This document shows, one piece after another, positions 23,374 through 33,167 of a stretch of 64,000 nt of DNA. The position numbers and the translations under genes are program-made. Position 1 is the stretch's first letter. Each line of letters starts with the position of its first letter. Under the pieces are notes generated by a model. It had not been told where the DNA came from, made no database searches, and saw nothing but the letters and a program-made list of their open reading frames with translations. Source of the stretch: Panicum virgatum (Eukaryota; Streptophyta; Magnoliopsida; Poales; Poaceae); the NCBI RefSeq assembly GCF_016808335.1, contig NC_053142.1, positions 51,579,992 through 51,643,991 of the forward strand. Direction: 5' to 3'.

Positions 23374-25160
23374 TCACCTGATACAAGTTCGGTTTCTGTC
23401 AGCCGTGGATTGAAACCATGAAGATCCAGGCACCTTCATGATGTCTGTATCTTGCATGAGTCCTCTCAGCTTCCCTGCACTGTCCCAATTGTACCGGTCG
23501 GCAAGCATGTTGGATAGTAACATATATGTCGATGGATCATCCTTTTCGAGCGCAAGTGCACACTCTGCAGCTCTCCTGCCTGCAGCCTCGTTGCCATCAA
23601 TGCCTGCCAGACCAGAACCCCTGGCCGGAATGGCATCCTTGATATCAGCTCTTCAGCCTCCTCGATACGGCCTGCTTTTCCGAGGAGATCGACCATGCAG
23701 GCATAGTGGTCCTCACCAGGCTGAACACCAAACCTATCCTCCATGGCGTTGAAGTATATCCAACCTTCATCCACAAACCCACCTTGGCTGCAAGCGTACA
23801 GAACACAGATTAATGTGACATAGTTGGGTGCCACGCCTTTCAACAGCATGTCGTCAAACACCTCCACAGCCTCGCGAGCTAGACCGTTCTGCGCAAAACC
23901 CATGATCATCGCTGTCCAGGAGATAACCGGCCGCTGTTGCATGGACAGGAACACCTTGTAAGCACAGTTCCCTGACCCGCACTTGGCATACATATCGATG
24001 AGTGCATTGTTGACGCCAACATCTGAGTCATCTCCTAGCTTGATCACATATCCATGAACTTTCCTTCCTTCATCCAGATCGGTGAGGCTTGCGCAAGCAT
24101 TAGCCACCGTTGCAAATGTGTAACTGTTAGGCATAACTCCATCCAGCATCATGTGATTGAGAATGCCAATTGCCTTGGCAGGCTCACCACAGTGTAGGCA
24201 GCCAGCGGCCATCTCTGTCCATGACACAACATCTTTGCAGTGAATCTCTGTGAACGCTCTGGTGCCGTCAACCAGGCACTTGCACTTCATATACATCTCC
24301 ACCAAAGAGTTCCCCACATAGACATCGCCACCAAAGCCACTCTTGACGAGCTGTGCATGAACTTGCAAGCCGCTTGCCAAGCTTGCACTTGCTGCCAGTC
24401 CTGAAAGCACGGTGCTGAACGAGAAACCGTCGGCGCCAACAGCTTCCCTGACCATCCTTCGCCATAGAATCCACCCCTGCACGCACCAATGGCGCACGAA
24501 CCCCGCAAGCAGCGTGTTCCACGAGACGATGTCCCGGGCACGAGCATCATCGAACAGCTGCACCGCGTCCGCGAGCTGCCCCAGACGGACCATTGCGGAG
24601 AGGAAGGCGTTCATCAGGAAGACATTGGACTCAAAGCCAAGGCGCACGGCGAGAGCGTACAGCTGCCGCGCGCGGCCAGCGCCCGCGGCACCGACGACGA
24701 ACGAACTCGCGTTGAGCGCGCTCACCAGCGCGAACTCGTTAGGCGGGCACCCGGCAAGAAGCATCCGCCGGAACAGCGCAAGCGCCTCGCGGGGGTGGTC
24801 GCCCTGCGTGAGCCCTGCAATGGCGACGGACCATGAGACAGCGTTGCGACGGGGCATTTCGTCGAGCAGGCGGAGGCCGTGGCGGTGGAAGCGAGATTTG
24901 AAGTAGGCGATGAGGAGGTGGTTGCAGAGGAAGAGGTCGGAGGAGAGGAGGCCCGGCTTGAGGAGCGCCGCGTGGAGGGCGGCGGCGAGGTGGGGATTGG
25001 CGGCGACGGCGCTGCGCTGGAGGAGGGTCGCGTAGGTGTATCTGTGTGCAGGGACAGGAACGGGCTCTTGGTGGTGGTGGGTGGCGGCGTGGAAGCGGCG
25101 GGGTTTCACGGAGGCTGGAGAGGGAAGGGGCGGCACGGCAGGTGGTGCGCGCAGCGGCAT
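23374..25160 (-). CDS. E-class (PLS) PPR protein with a C-terminal frameshift
   Basis: The start is taken as the ATG at 25160 (MPLRAPPAVPPLP), which opens a targeting-type leader. An in-frame extension to 25292 exists but is less likely. The body shows PLS-type repeats: NAVSWSVAIAGLTQGDHPREAL, DIVSWNTLLAGF, DVYVGNSLVEMYMKC and ISWTAMIMGFAQNG. It then runs into the E-motif region (CMVDLLGKAGRIEEAEELI, VLVWQAL). Near 23593-23600 the frame breaks. The E/E+ continuation (GNEAAGRRAAECALALE ... KVPGSSW) is found in another frame down to a TGA at 23374. About six expected residues (the ACR/H segment) are missing at the break. Such proteins usually act in organelle RNA editing. The truncated frame stops at 23466. 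It could be a pseudogene, a functional shortened protein, or an assembly error. Confidence 0.85.
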
Positions 25161-25944
25161 GGCGGCCGCACCGTCTGATGCACGCGGAGGGGCCTCCGGG
25201 TTTTGCTGACCGTGACCGGTTAAGCCTGAGCGGCCGTGGTTGGTCGTGGCCGCGCGCGAGTTGTAAATTGTAATAGGCACTGGCGCCTCCACATGAACTC
25301 CTAGTTCTCGCCCCCTTGAACCCAGTCTAGGCGGAGGGCACCCAGCCGCCGCCGGAGGCAGAGAAGGAAGTAGGGAGCCAAAGCAAAAAATCCGTGATAC
25401 ACTACTTTAGGTATATAATATAAATCTTTATAAAACCATCGAATTTGTGATTGCCTATATATCATTTTTCTTGAAATCATTCTTCTTGACACTCATTTAT
25501 CTGAAAGTTTTTGACCATTTTTGTTTGGTTTACTTACATCATGGCAGTATTGTTGTTACACTAACTGATGAGTTGTAAGTTGTAATGTGTATGCATGTCA
25601 TGTAATTTTAATCTGGCTGTTTGAAACGTAATGATAATTGGACAGTTCTATAATGTCTGACATGATAGCCTATCAGATAACATGGCTTGAAAAAAATTCT
25701 TCGCAACCTCTGCCCTGTGTTGGTACAGTTCGTCTTCGCCTAGACGATAACCATATGTCAGCAGCAGCAAGATACACCAACAACAACTGAGAGTGATAAA
25801 AAAACATATAAGTGCTATTGTCAAACTGTTACCATTAACTATGCCCAGAGAAAGTCATTCATGAGTAATAACAGGATAGGAGTTCTTCCCCTCATGGTCG
25901 ATTTGTTGATGTCGGCATCTCTCCACCACACCGATCAGAACCGA
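25161..25944. other. Intergenic region between the PPR gene and the serpin remnant
   Basis: The first 150 bases are the PPR leader. The rest is AT-rich with no supported coding sequence or repeat. Confidence 0.5.
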
Positions 25945-26138
25945 TCAGTGGAGCAAAGGGTTGACGACTTGACCGGCGAAAACCACAAGGCCGCTGTCCT
26001 CCTCCATGATGAAGAAGAGAAAGGGATGATCAGCGATGAAGTTGACGATGTGATCGTCCGGCATGGCTCAGCCCAGGATCAGCCACGGTCCCTTCCTCGT
26101 TCACAAGGTCGAGTTCTTTTACGTGGCGAAGCTTGATG

Positions 26139-27738
26139 CATGGAAAAAGCCTCCTGGATCGTGGGATCCTTTGGCGGGTGGGCAATGGAGAAGAAATCAT
26201 AATTACATAAGATAGATGGATTCCTGATGCACTCTGTCATCCAATTCTCCCTACTGTCCCTGTTCGGTACGCTAGGCTGATGGCTGGCTGGTACTGTTCA
26301 TGCTGGAAAGTGCGGGTAGCTGCTGGTCAAGCCCACCCGGCGGAGGCAGCCAGCTGCTGGGTCCGTTGAGGAGAGCGGCCCCGAGGGGAGTGGAACGGCT
26401 GGCTGGTGCCGAACGGCTGGGCTGGTCAGCCCAGCGAGAATCAGCCCAGCCAGCCACTTTCGCCCATCCGAACAGGGCGCAAATGACTGATGATCCGAAG
26501 GTGAGCTCCTTGATGGATCACTCCTCTAAAAAATGGAACGAGGAATTAGTTCGGATATGTTTCAGACCTGCTGATGCTGAATGCATTCTAAATATTGCTC
26601 TAAGCCATAACCAGGTCCTAGATTGTGTATCTTGGCCTCTAACAAAGACAGGCACTTACACAGTCAAATCAGCTTATATTTTGGCTAAAAGTGGGGAAGT
26701 ACATCTAAAGGCTAGTGCCACCGGTAAAGGGGAATCATCAGATCAGTTATGTAATGCAAAAGAATGGAAGCGTCTTTGGAGTATTAAAGCTCCACCCAAG
26801 ATGAAAATTGTTCTGTGGCGATTCGCACATAATTGCCTTCCAACTGGACAGCAACTCAGACTTAGAAACATCCCTGCCTATGATTTATGTTGTCATTGTG
26901 GAAGATACGAATCTATTGAACATGCTTTCCTCACTTGTCAATATGTTGCTGAAGTCTGGAGAGAATTGAAAAGGAGGTGCGGTTTCAGGAAGCTGCTCAA
27001 ATCTTTTATCTCACCCAGGCAATGGATTTTTGAAACTTTGGCTGACTGCTCAGAGCGAGAGGCCTCTATATTTGTGATAACTCTTTGGCATATTTGGGAG
27101 GTTAGAAATGCTATTCGAAACGGAGAAAGTGAGATGCATCCCTTATGTTTAGTTGAGAAATTGATGGCATACGTCGATATGGTGTTGCTGCATTTATATA
27201 ATCCCGTTGTTCCCAACAGGTGTGATTCTCATAAGTCTAAACGCTGGGACCCACCACCTGGGGGATGGGTTATGGTGAATGTAGACGCAGCAATCTTTCA
27301 TAAAACTAATCGAATGGGGCTGGGCATTGTGATCAGGGACCACAAAGGGGATTTCCTGGCTGCTTGCAGGTAGGGCATTGACAGGATCACAAACCCGGAA
27401 TTAGCGGAGGCTATTGCTTTCAGGCGGGTGATTCTTTTTGCTTCTCATCTCTCATATAACCGGGTCATAGTAGCAACAGATTGCCTCTCCTTGATCAAGA
27501 AGCTCCAGTCAGAGGCCATGGATCGATCCCATACAGGAATCATTATCCAAGATATCAAGAAAGCGGTTTATGTTTCCTCTGTTGTCTTCTCTTTTATCCA
27601 TGTTAGAAGTTGTAATGAGATAGCTCATGTACTTGCTAGGTCAACCGATCAGATCTCTGAATCGGTTTGGTTTCATGTTGCACCTGAGTTTCTCAGGTCT
27701 TCTCCGTGTAACGATCGGTTAAGTGAATGAAAGGCTAC
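26139..27738 (+). mobile_element. 5'-truncated non-LTR retrotransposon (LINE) inside the serpin
   Basis: It encodes the 3' end of a plant L1-type polyprotein. The segment before 26258 and from 26478 reads as the reverse-transcriptase tail. A zf-RVT domain follows (CCHCGRYESIEHAFLTCQ at about 26889-26942), then an RNase H-like domain (GGWVMVNVDAAIFHKTNRMG at 27260-27320, later NEIAHVLAR). A single in-frame TAG at 27371-27373 interrupts the frame, which otherwise runs to 27730. Flanking tggcgaagcttgatg and tgacgaagcactggtg look like a diverged target duplication. The interrupting stop and the split by the 26258 element show it is dead. Confidence 0.88.
26258..26477. mobile_element. MITE-like element nested in the LINE
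   Basis: The ends CCCTGTTCGG and CCGAACAGGG are perfect 10-bp inverted repeats. The interior is rich in GGCTGGCTGG / CAGCCCAGCC. LINE coding sequence resumes directly on both sides. No clear target duplication was found, so the superfamily is unknown. Confidence 0.75.
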
Positions 27739-28254
27739 CGTTTCAAAAACCATTGACGAAGCACTGGTGGAGCACGGACGACACGGCCACCTTCTTGTGT
27801 GGAGCACCACCCAGCAGCATCGCCGAGAAGGAGTCGGCGGCAGGGTGAAAAGGCAGGTCAAGCCCGAGGTCGCGCAGCAGAAGTGAGGCCTCCACCTTGA
27901 AGGAGACCTCGAACTTGGGGATCTTGAGCTCCCCCACCATGACAGGCCGCTTGGGCACGATCGTCTTGTGCAGCAGCGCCGCCGGGTTGGAGCTGATCTG
28001 GCGCACGAGGCCAGCTAGGCCGTCGCGCTCGTCGGGGAGGTAGATGTACATGGCAAACGTCCGGCCGCCGCCGCCGATGCAGTAGGGCATGCGCAGGACG
28101 TTAAAGCCAGGATGGCAACCGATGTCCATGAAGGTGTGCTGGTGACTCCCTATCATGAATGGCACGCGGACGGCGGCGTCCGGAGAGACATGGAAGATGC
28201 CGTCTTCCGTGAGGTCCGGGAAGAAGGGTTTGTACCAATCGTCATTGAAGTAGA

Positions 28255-28290
28255 GCGAGTTGGCGAGCGAGTTGGCGAGCGAGTTGGCGA
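28255..28290 (-). repeat. 12-bp unit repeated three times in the serpin
   Basis: The unit (GAGTTGGCGAGC on the plus strand) occurs three times in tandem, adding LANS repeats before LYFNDDW. The expected serpin sequence here has a single such unit. Confidence 0.85.
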
Positions 28291-28449
28291 GGACGACCAC
28301 CGTGCTGCCGTCGACGGAGCCCTCGCCGAGGAGGTTATCGACCAAGCCGCCAGTCTCGCTCCTAAACCAATCGTTGATCTCGGCTCTGGCTGCTGCGGGG
28401 TTGTCACCGAAGGCAATCGTCCTCACAGCGGCCTTGAACTTGCAAGCGG

Positions 28450-28703
28450 ACCAAAGCTCCTCTAGTCTAGTTGGTTAGAGGAGCTGAGGTATGGTCGTCA
28501 CCACGAGGTCGCGAGTTCGAATCCCAGTTGGGACGAATTTCTGCCCGTGGGTAAAAAAATCCCCTCGCTGTGCTCGCCGTAAGGCTTGGCCCTCACGGGC
28601 ATGGGCCAGGGTTCGGGGATTTTTCCGCGACCGGGAGAAGCCGTGTTGCTTCCTCTTAATGAAAAACGGTGGGGTCCGTTCACCCCTCCGGCCGCGTTTT
28701 TTT
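28450..28703 (+). mobile_element. tRNA-derived SINE inserted in the serpin
   Basis: A perfect 16-bp duplication (TTGAACTTGCAAGCGG) lies at 28434-28449 and 28704-28719. The head holds a canonical pol III A box, TAGTCTAGTTGG (28463-28474), and B box, GTTCGAATC (28515-28523). The body has GGGTTCGGGGATTTTTCC, and the tail is a run of T. The 254-bp element is full length. A functional tRNA is excluded because the cloverleaf does not close. Confidence 0.93.
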
Positions 28704-29133
28704 TTGAACTTGCAAGCGGCAGCATCGGCGAAGGCGGGGTTGAGGAGGAGCGCGGCGTCGACCCAGACGCCCATGGCGCAGCGGACCTCGGGATCCCTTC
28801 CACCACGCCCGGCGAGGACGTCCGAGACCACCTTGGAGGCAAGCGCGTCGGCGCCGGCGGGGCCGAGGAAGGCGGCGATCTGCTCGCGGGCGGCGCCCGA
28901 GGCGCCGGAGGCGAGTAGGGAGAGGACGGCATGGAAGGAGAGCAGCGAGAAGGCGAGGTTAGCGGGCTCGTCGGGGCTGCCGAGGTGGCGGAGGAGGCGC
29001 ATGGAGAGAGCTACCTCGTCCCTTACGGCGGCATCCTGCCCGTGCTCCATGCTCAAGCAGTGAAGCTTATCCCCTCCTACGCCGACTCCCCAAGCGAGAA
29101 ATTAGCTTCGGAATTTGAGAACGGGGCTACGGG

Positions 29134-32100
29134 TATAGTTGGCCAAACGGGCCGGCCCGGCACTACACGGCACGGGCACGGCCTGGCACGGCACTAAACG
29201 GCACGGCACTAAGTGGCACGGTTGATTAACCGTGCCGTGCCTGTTAGTGCCCGGGCCAGCACTAGCACGATAGTGCCAAAAATACTCATTCAACTCAGAA
29301 TTTGTAGTAGATTCAAACAAGCACATAATTTAATTCAGAAAATTCAGCACAAGATCTAACAAAAGATAAATTTTATTAGGAGCTTGTGCAATGGCTGCCT
29401 CATTAAAAACCTCTCTAGATAAAACTCACCCTTGTGAGAAACTCTAGAGAGGGAAAAAGAGTACAGTCAAGCTCCAATAATGTTCATTACATCACAGTCC
29501 AATACTTAAAGTTCTAGAGTGTCTATAAGTCCTAAATATTACAGCCCATTACATGAATGATCACTAATCAAGATAAAGTTCTTCAAAAGCTTGTTCAAGC
29601 TCCTTGTCTTCCACATTCTGTTGCAGCCTTGCTTCTGCAGCCTCCCAGTCCTTGATGCAGGTCAGCATCTCCACCATTTCAGGCAGATTCCTTCTTCGCT
29701 CCTCAATGATCATGCCAGTCATACTAAAAGTGGATTCTGAAGATATGGTAGAAACATGAACAGTTAAGATATCTTTAGCCATGATTGAGAGTACTGGGTA
29801 TGTAAGTTTGTGCTGATGCCACCAGTTCAAGATGTTGAAGTCATCAGTTAGGTGGTTGACAGTGTCACAGTCCAAGTAGGACGCAAGTTCAGAAGCATTG
29901 GAAGCTGAAGCTGATGACCTTAAAGCATGCAGCAAAGAGGTTGCAGATGTATCTCTAGACATGTTAAGAGTACCAAGCAAGCTACCAGAAACCAAACCAG
30001 CAGCACCATCATCATCATCATATATTTCGTCCCAAGCAGATCTTGACTTACCAGATAGGACAGGAGGGTCAGTCCTCCTTAACCTAACAACACCATATTT
30101 CTCTTCATACTTATTGTACACATCAGTAAGTCTAGCTCTAGTGCCAACCAAATAAGTAGAATAATCAGTACTGGTGAGACCACCGAACCTTCTAAGCACC
30201 CTAGTAAAACCTTTCATTTTAGCTCTGGGGTCCTAGATGAATGCAAAAGAGTACAGCAAAGGTATGTCCCTCCAGTACTTATTATATTTGTCTATCATAG
30301 GTTGCACCACAGATCTGATGTATATATCATTAGCATAATTTTTTAGATGCAAAGCAATCTTAACAAGATAATGAATCATAAGTGGAGATGTAGGATAGTA
30401 CACACCAGACAATGTAACTGTTGAATCATAAAATAGCTCAAGAAATGATAAAACTTTTTGTGCAATCATCCAATGCTCATCAGTTAACAGAAATGGCTCA
30501 CCTTCAGACCTAGGATACTGAGCTTGGATGAAAGTAGTGAAAGGGGACTTATGAGGAAACAAATGTTTAAGCATTAGGTCGGTAGAATTCCACCTAACCT
30601 CCATGTCCAGCTGAAACTTTCTAGGCCTAACACCAGTTGCAATGCAGTAACTTTTATATGCAGCAATTCTTTGATTAGATGAATTTAAGAATGATATTGC
30701 AGTTCTAAATGTTTCTATCAAAGGCTTGAGAGTAGTTAAGGCCTCCTTGACAATCAGATTGAGAATATGACATGCACAATGCTGATGCAAGAACATAGAA
30801 TTAACAGAAGATGATGCAATGTCATTACATGATGCATACTCTGGTTCATCAGTAACATCAAAACCAAGGTAGTGAGACAGGATAGGTTTCAATTTTAGCA
30901 TGGCTAAAGCATTAGATGATGCATTGTCTAAAGTAACAGCAAACACTTTATCAGTCAAACCATAATCAGCAAGAACAGATGCTACACGGTCAGCAATATT
31001 TTGTCCATTGTGGGACACATCAATAAGAACTAGACCAAGAACCCTCTTCTCTAATTGCCAGTCAGAGTTTATGTAGTGAGCAACAACACTGAGGTAATCC
31101 TCTTTGGCATTACCAGACCAAATGTCAGAGGTTAGACACACACAATTAACAGAAGTACCAAAAGTCTCAACAAGTTTAGCCTTGCAATCAGTGAAGTACT
31201 TCTGTATGTCTCTAGTGGTGGTTTGCCTAGACACTCTAGCATATTTAGGATTGTGAGCAGTTTTAATAAACTCTTCAAAAGCCTCAGATTCACCCATAGA
31301 GATAGGAACATCAAGTCTAGCAATCAATCTAACCAGTTGAGTACGAGCAACCAGAGGACAGTAGTCCCAAGTACGCATACTATCATCAGGATTAAAAGAG
31401 ATTTGAGACTGAGACATGCGAGTTTTTTCACACCTCTTAACACAAGAGGCAATGTGGCGTGAAAGATGACCAGTGCCACCACTAGAAAAAGCAGAGTAGA
31501 TCTTAGAGCAATGTAGGCACCTAGCTCCATACCTGACGGTCTTACCATCAGCTGTGATTTTGAATAGCTTCTCGAAATCATCCCAAACAGGAGAGGTAGA
31601 GGGACGTGAGCGCTTGGCGCTGTTACCGTCTGGGGGAGGTGCACCGCCGCAGGCAGGTACAGCAGGGCCATCATCGTCGACGTTGATGGGATCATCAGCA
31701 CCAGGGCCGAACAAGGCATCACGGTCCTCGCGCAAGTCATCCTCGTCATCATCTCCGGCCATCCCGCACAATCGCCGCTCCTCGTTCTCGGTAACACCGA
31801 GCTCCACCGTCTCGTCGTCAGATCCGGCCATCGTCACTCGCCAGTTACCTGGTTCCTCAATAGCTGCACAGATCAAGACCTGGGTTAGGGAAAGAACATA
31901 GATCTAGTCATCTAGGGTTAGGGTAAGAGACTCACCTTTGTAGCCGGAGCACCAGGTACACCGGCGAGGTCGATGAAGCACGGATCTAGCCCCCGGCCCT
32001 GGTTCCTCGACGGATCTCGTCTACATCTACAGAAAAAGGTGAGGAGAGTGAGAGATCGAGAGGCCGAGAGCGTCTGTGCTAGAGCGAGATGAAAGAATAG

Positions 32101-32745
32101 AGGTACTTACGCGAGATCCGGAGCACCAGAGTCCGGCGGCGGCGACAGCGAGGAGGATGACCACGAGAAGAGGATGCTACATCGTCTGTACGAGATCGAG
32201 ACGTTGGGTCTAGATGGCCGTGCCATCTGCTAGTGCCGGCCCCGCACCCCGGCCTTCACCCTCTGGGGCTCCGAGCTACTCACCGGAGCTCGGGAAGAGG
32301 AGAGGAGAGGAAGATCGAGGAGAGGATGAGAGGCGAGAGGGTGAGAGACTGAGAGGCGAGAGTGCGAGAGCGAGACGAGCGGCGGCCAGCGGAGGGAGAG
32401 AAATGATTAGGGTTAGGGTTGGGAGGGGGGAACGGACGGCGCCGGGCCTTATATAACCCTCCCCCCAATGGGCAGATCCAACGGTCGAGGGGGGCGCGGG
32501 GCGCTGGGCCGGACGAGCCGCCGTCGTGCCAAACGGGCCGAGGCCGTGCCTCCCCGTGCTAGGCCCTTAGCCGGGCCGGGCCCGTGCTAGTGCCGCGGAC
32601 TGAGATCGCGGCCCAGGCACGGCCCGGCCTCTGGCACGGGCACGGCACGGGCCCGTGGGGTAACAGGCCGGGCCGGGTCAGTGCCGTGCTTTTCCGGACC
32701 GGGCCCGTGCCGGCCCGTTGGGCCCGGCCCATTTGGCCAACTTTA
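29134..32745 (-). mobile_element. RICESLEEPER-type hAT transposon, 3.6 kb
   Basis: The ends are TATAGTTGGCCAAACGGGCC and, on the other strand, TAAAGTTGGCCAAATGGGCC. They are flanked by GCTACGGG (29126-29133) and GCTAGGGG (32746-32753), an 8-bp duplication with one mismatch, as in hAT elements. Subterminal regions (29150-29260 and 32510-32720) are crowded with GGCACGGCAC / GGGCCGGGC motifs, the likely transposase-binding arrays. The only gene inside is the minus-strand transposase. Small mismatches between the ends suggest moderate age. Confidence 0.93.
29564..31831 (-). pseudogene. hAT transposase (zf-BED / dimerisation), one in-frame stop
   Basis: From the ATG at 31831 (MAGSDDETVELG) the frame encodes an acidic leader and then a BED-type zinc finger (CLHC ... 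HLSRHIASC). The RNase H-like catalytic core includes CLTSDIWSGNAKEDYLSVVAHY and VFAVTLDNASSNALAM. The C-terminal dimerisation region includes ILNWWHQHKLTYPVLSIMAK and STISSESTFSMTGMIIEERR. The frame is open except for a TAG at 30233-30235, exactly at FAFI-stop-DPRAKMKGF, where family members normally have a leucine. It then continues in the same register to 29564. The element may be only recently disabled. Introns in the 5' leader (31.9-32.3 kb) are possible. Confidence 0.9.
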
Positions 32746-32753
32746 GCTAGGGG

Positions 32754-33167
32754 AGGAGAGACCGCCGGAAAAATGGATGCGGCGGCGGCGGCGGCGAGGC
32801 GACACTTCTCCGGGAAGGTAGGACCCTCCTTTTTTTACTAGGGTTAAAATTAAAAAATGACCATCCAATCTGGGCTGAAGCATGGGCTTTGCATCAACCA
32901 GTCTCTGGGCTGAAGTCGGTAACCTGGGCCAAACCCAAGTTATAGGCCAAGTGGGCTGAGACACGTCAAATATCTCTCATATCTGGGCCCGATCCGACCC
33001 AACTCGTGTCTCTGTTCCTTGCCCGCTTAAGCCCTTGAACCCCTTCTGCTTGCTCCCCACGCCGACCATCCCCCTCGCCTCGCCGCCACCGCCGTCCTAC
33101 TCGGGCTCCACCAGCCTACCGAGTACCGACCTTCCCCTGCGCCCGGTCTCCCTTCCGCCCTCCCCCC
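32754..33167. other. Region between the hAT element and DHODH
   Basis: A short frame at 32773-32817 (MDAAAAAARRHFSGK) ends at a donor-like GTAGGA, but no partner exon was found. The rest is the DHODH promoter and leader, which is pyrimidine-rich near 33060-33160. Confidence 0.35.

Larger units (their letters stand above)
25945..29050 (-). pseudogene. Serpin pseudogene split by a LINE and a SINE
   Basis: Three minus-strand pieces make up one serpin. The N-terminal piece is 28720-29050 ([20 protein letters not shown] start). The central piece is 27739-28449 (AEINDWFRSETGGLVDNLL; LKIPKFEVSFKVE). The C-terminal piece is 25945-26138 (reactive-loop hinge [35 protein letters not shown] then TGA at 25945-25947). 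A SINE with a perfect 16-bp duplication separates pieces one and two. A LINE in the opposite orientation separates two and three, just before the hinge. A further frameshift separates the hinge from the final strand. The central piece also has a 12-bp unit present three times (LANSLANSLANSL). Plant serpins are serine/cysteine protease inhibitors; this copy cannot make one. Confidence 0.92.

Noticed and set aside
28460..28530. tRNA gene suggested by good A and B boxes
   Set aside because: No closed cloverleaf; it is the head of a SINE with its own target duplication.
32404..32420. Telomere-like TTAGGGTTAGGGTT
   Set aside because: Only two units, inside the hAT element; not a telomeric array.
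32773..32817. Possible first exon (MDAAAAAARRHFSGK)
   Set aside because: A donor-like site follows but no continuing exon was found; too short to support a gene.
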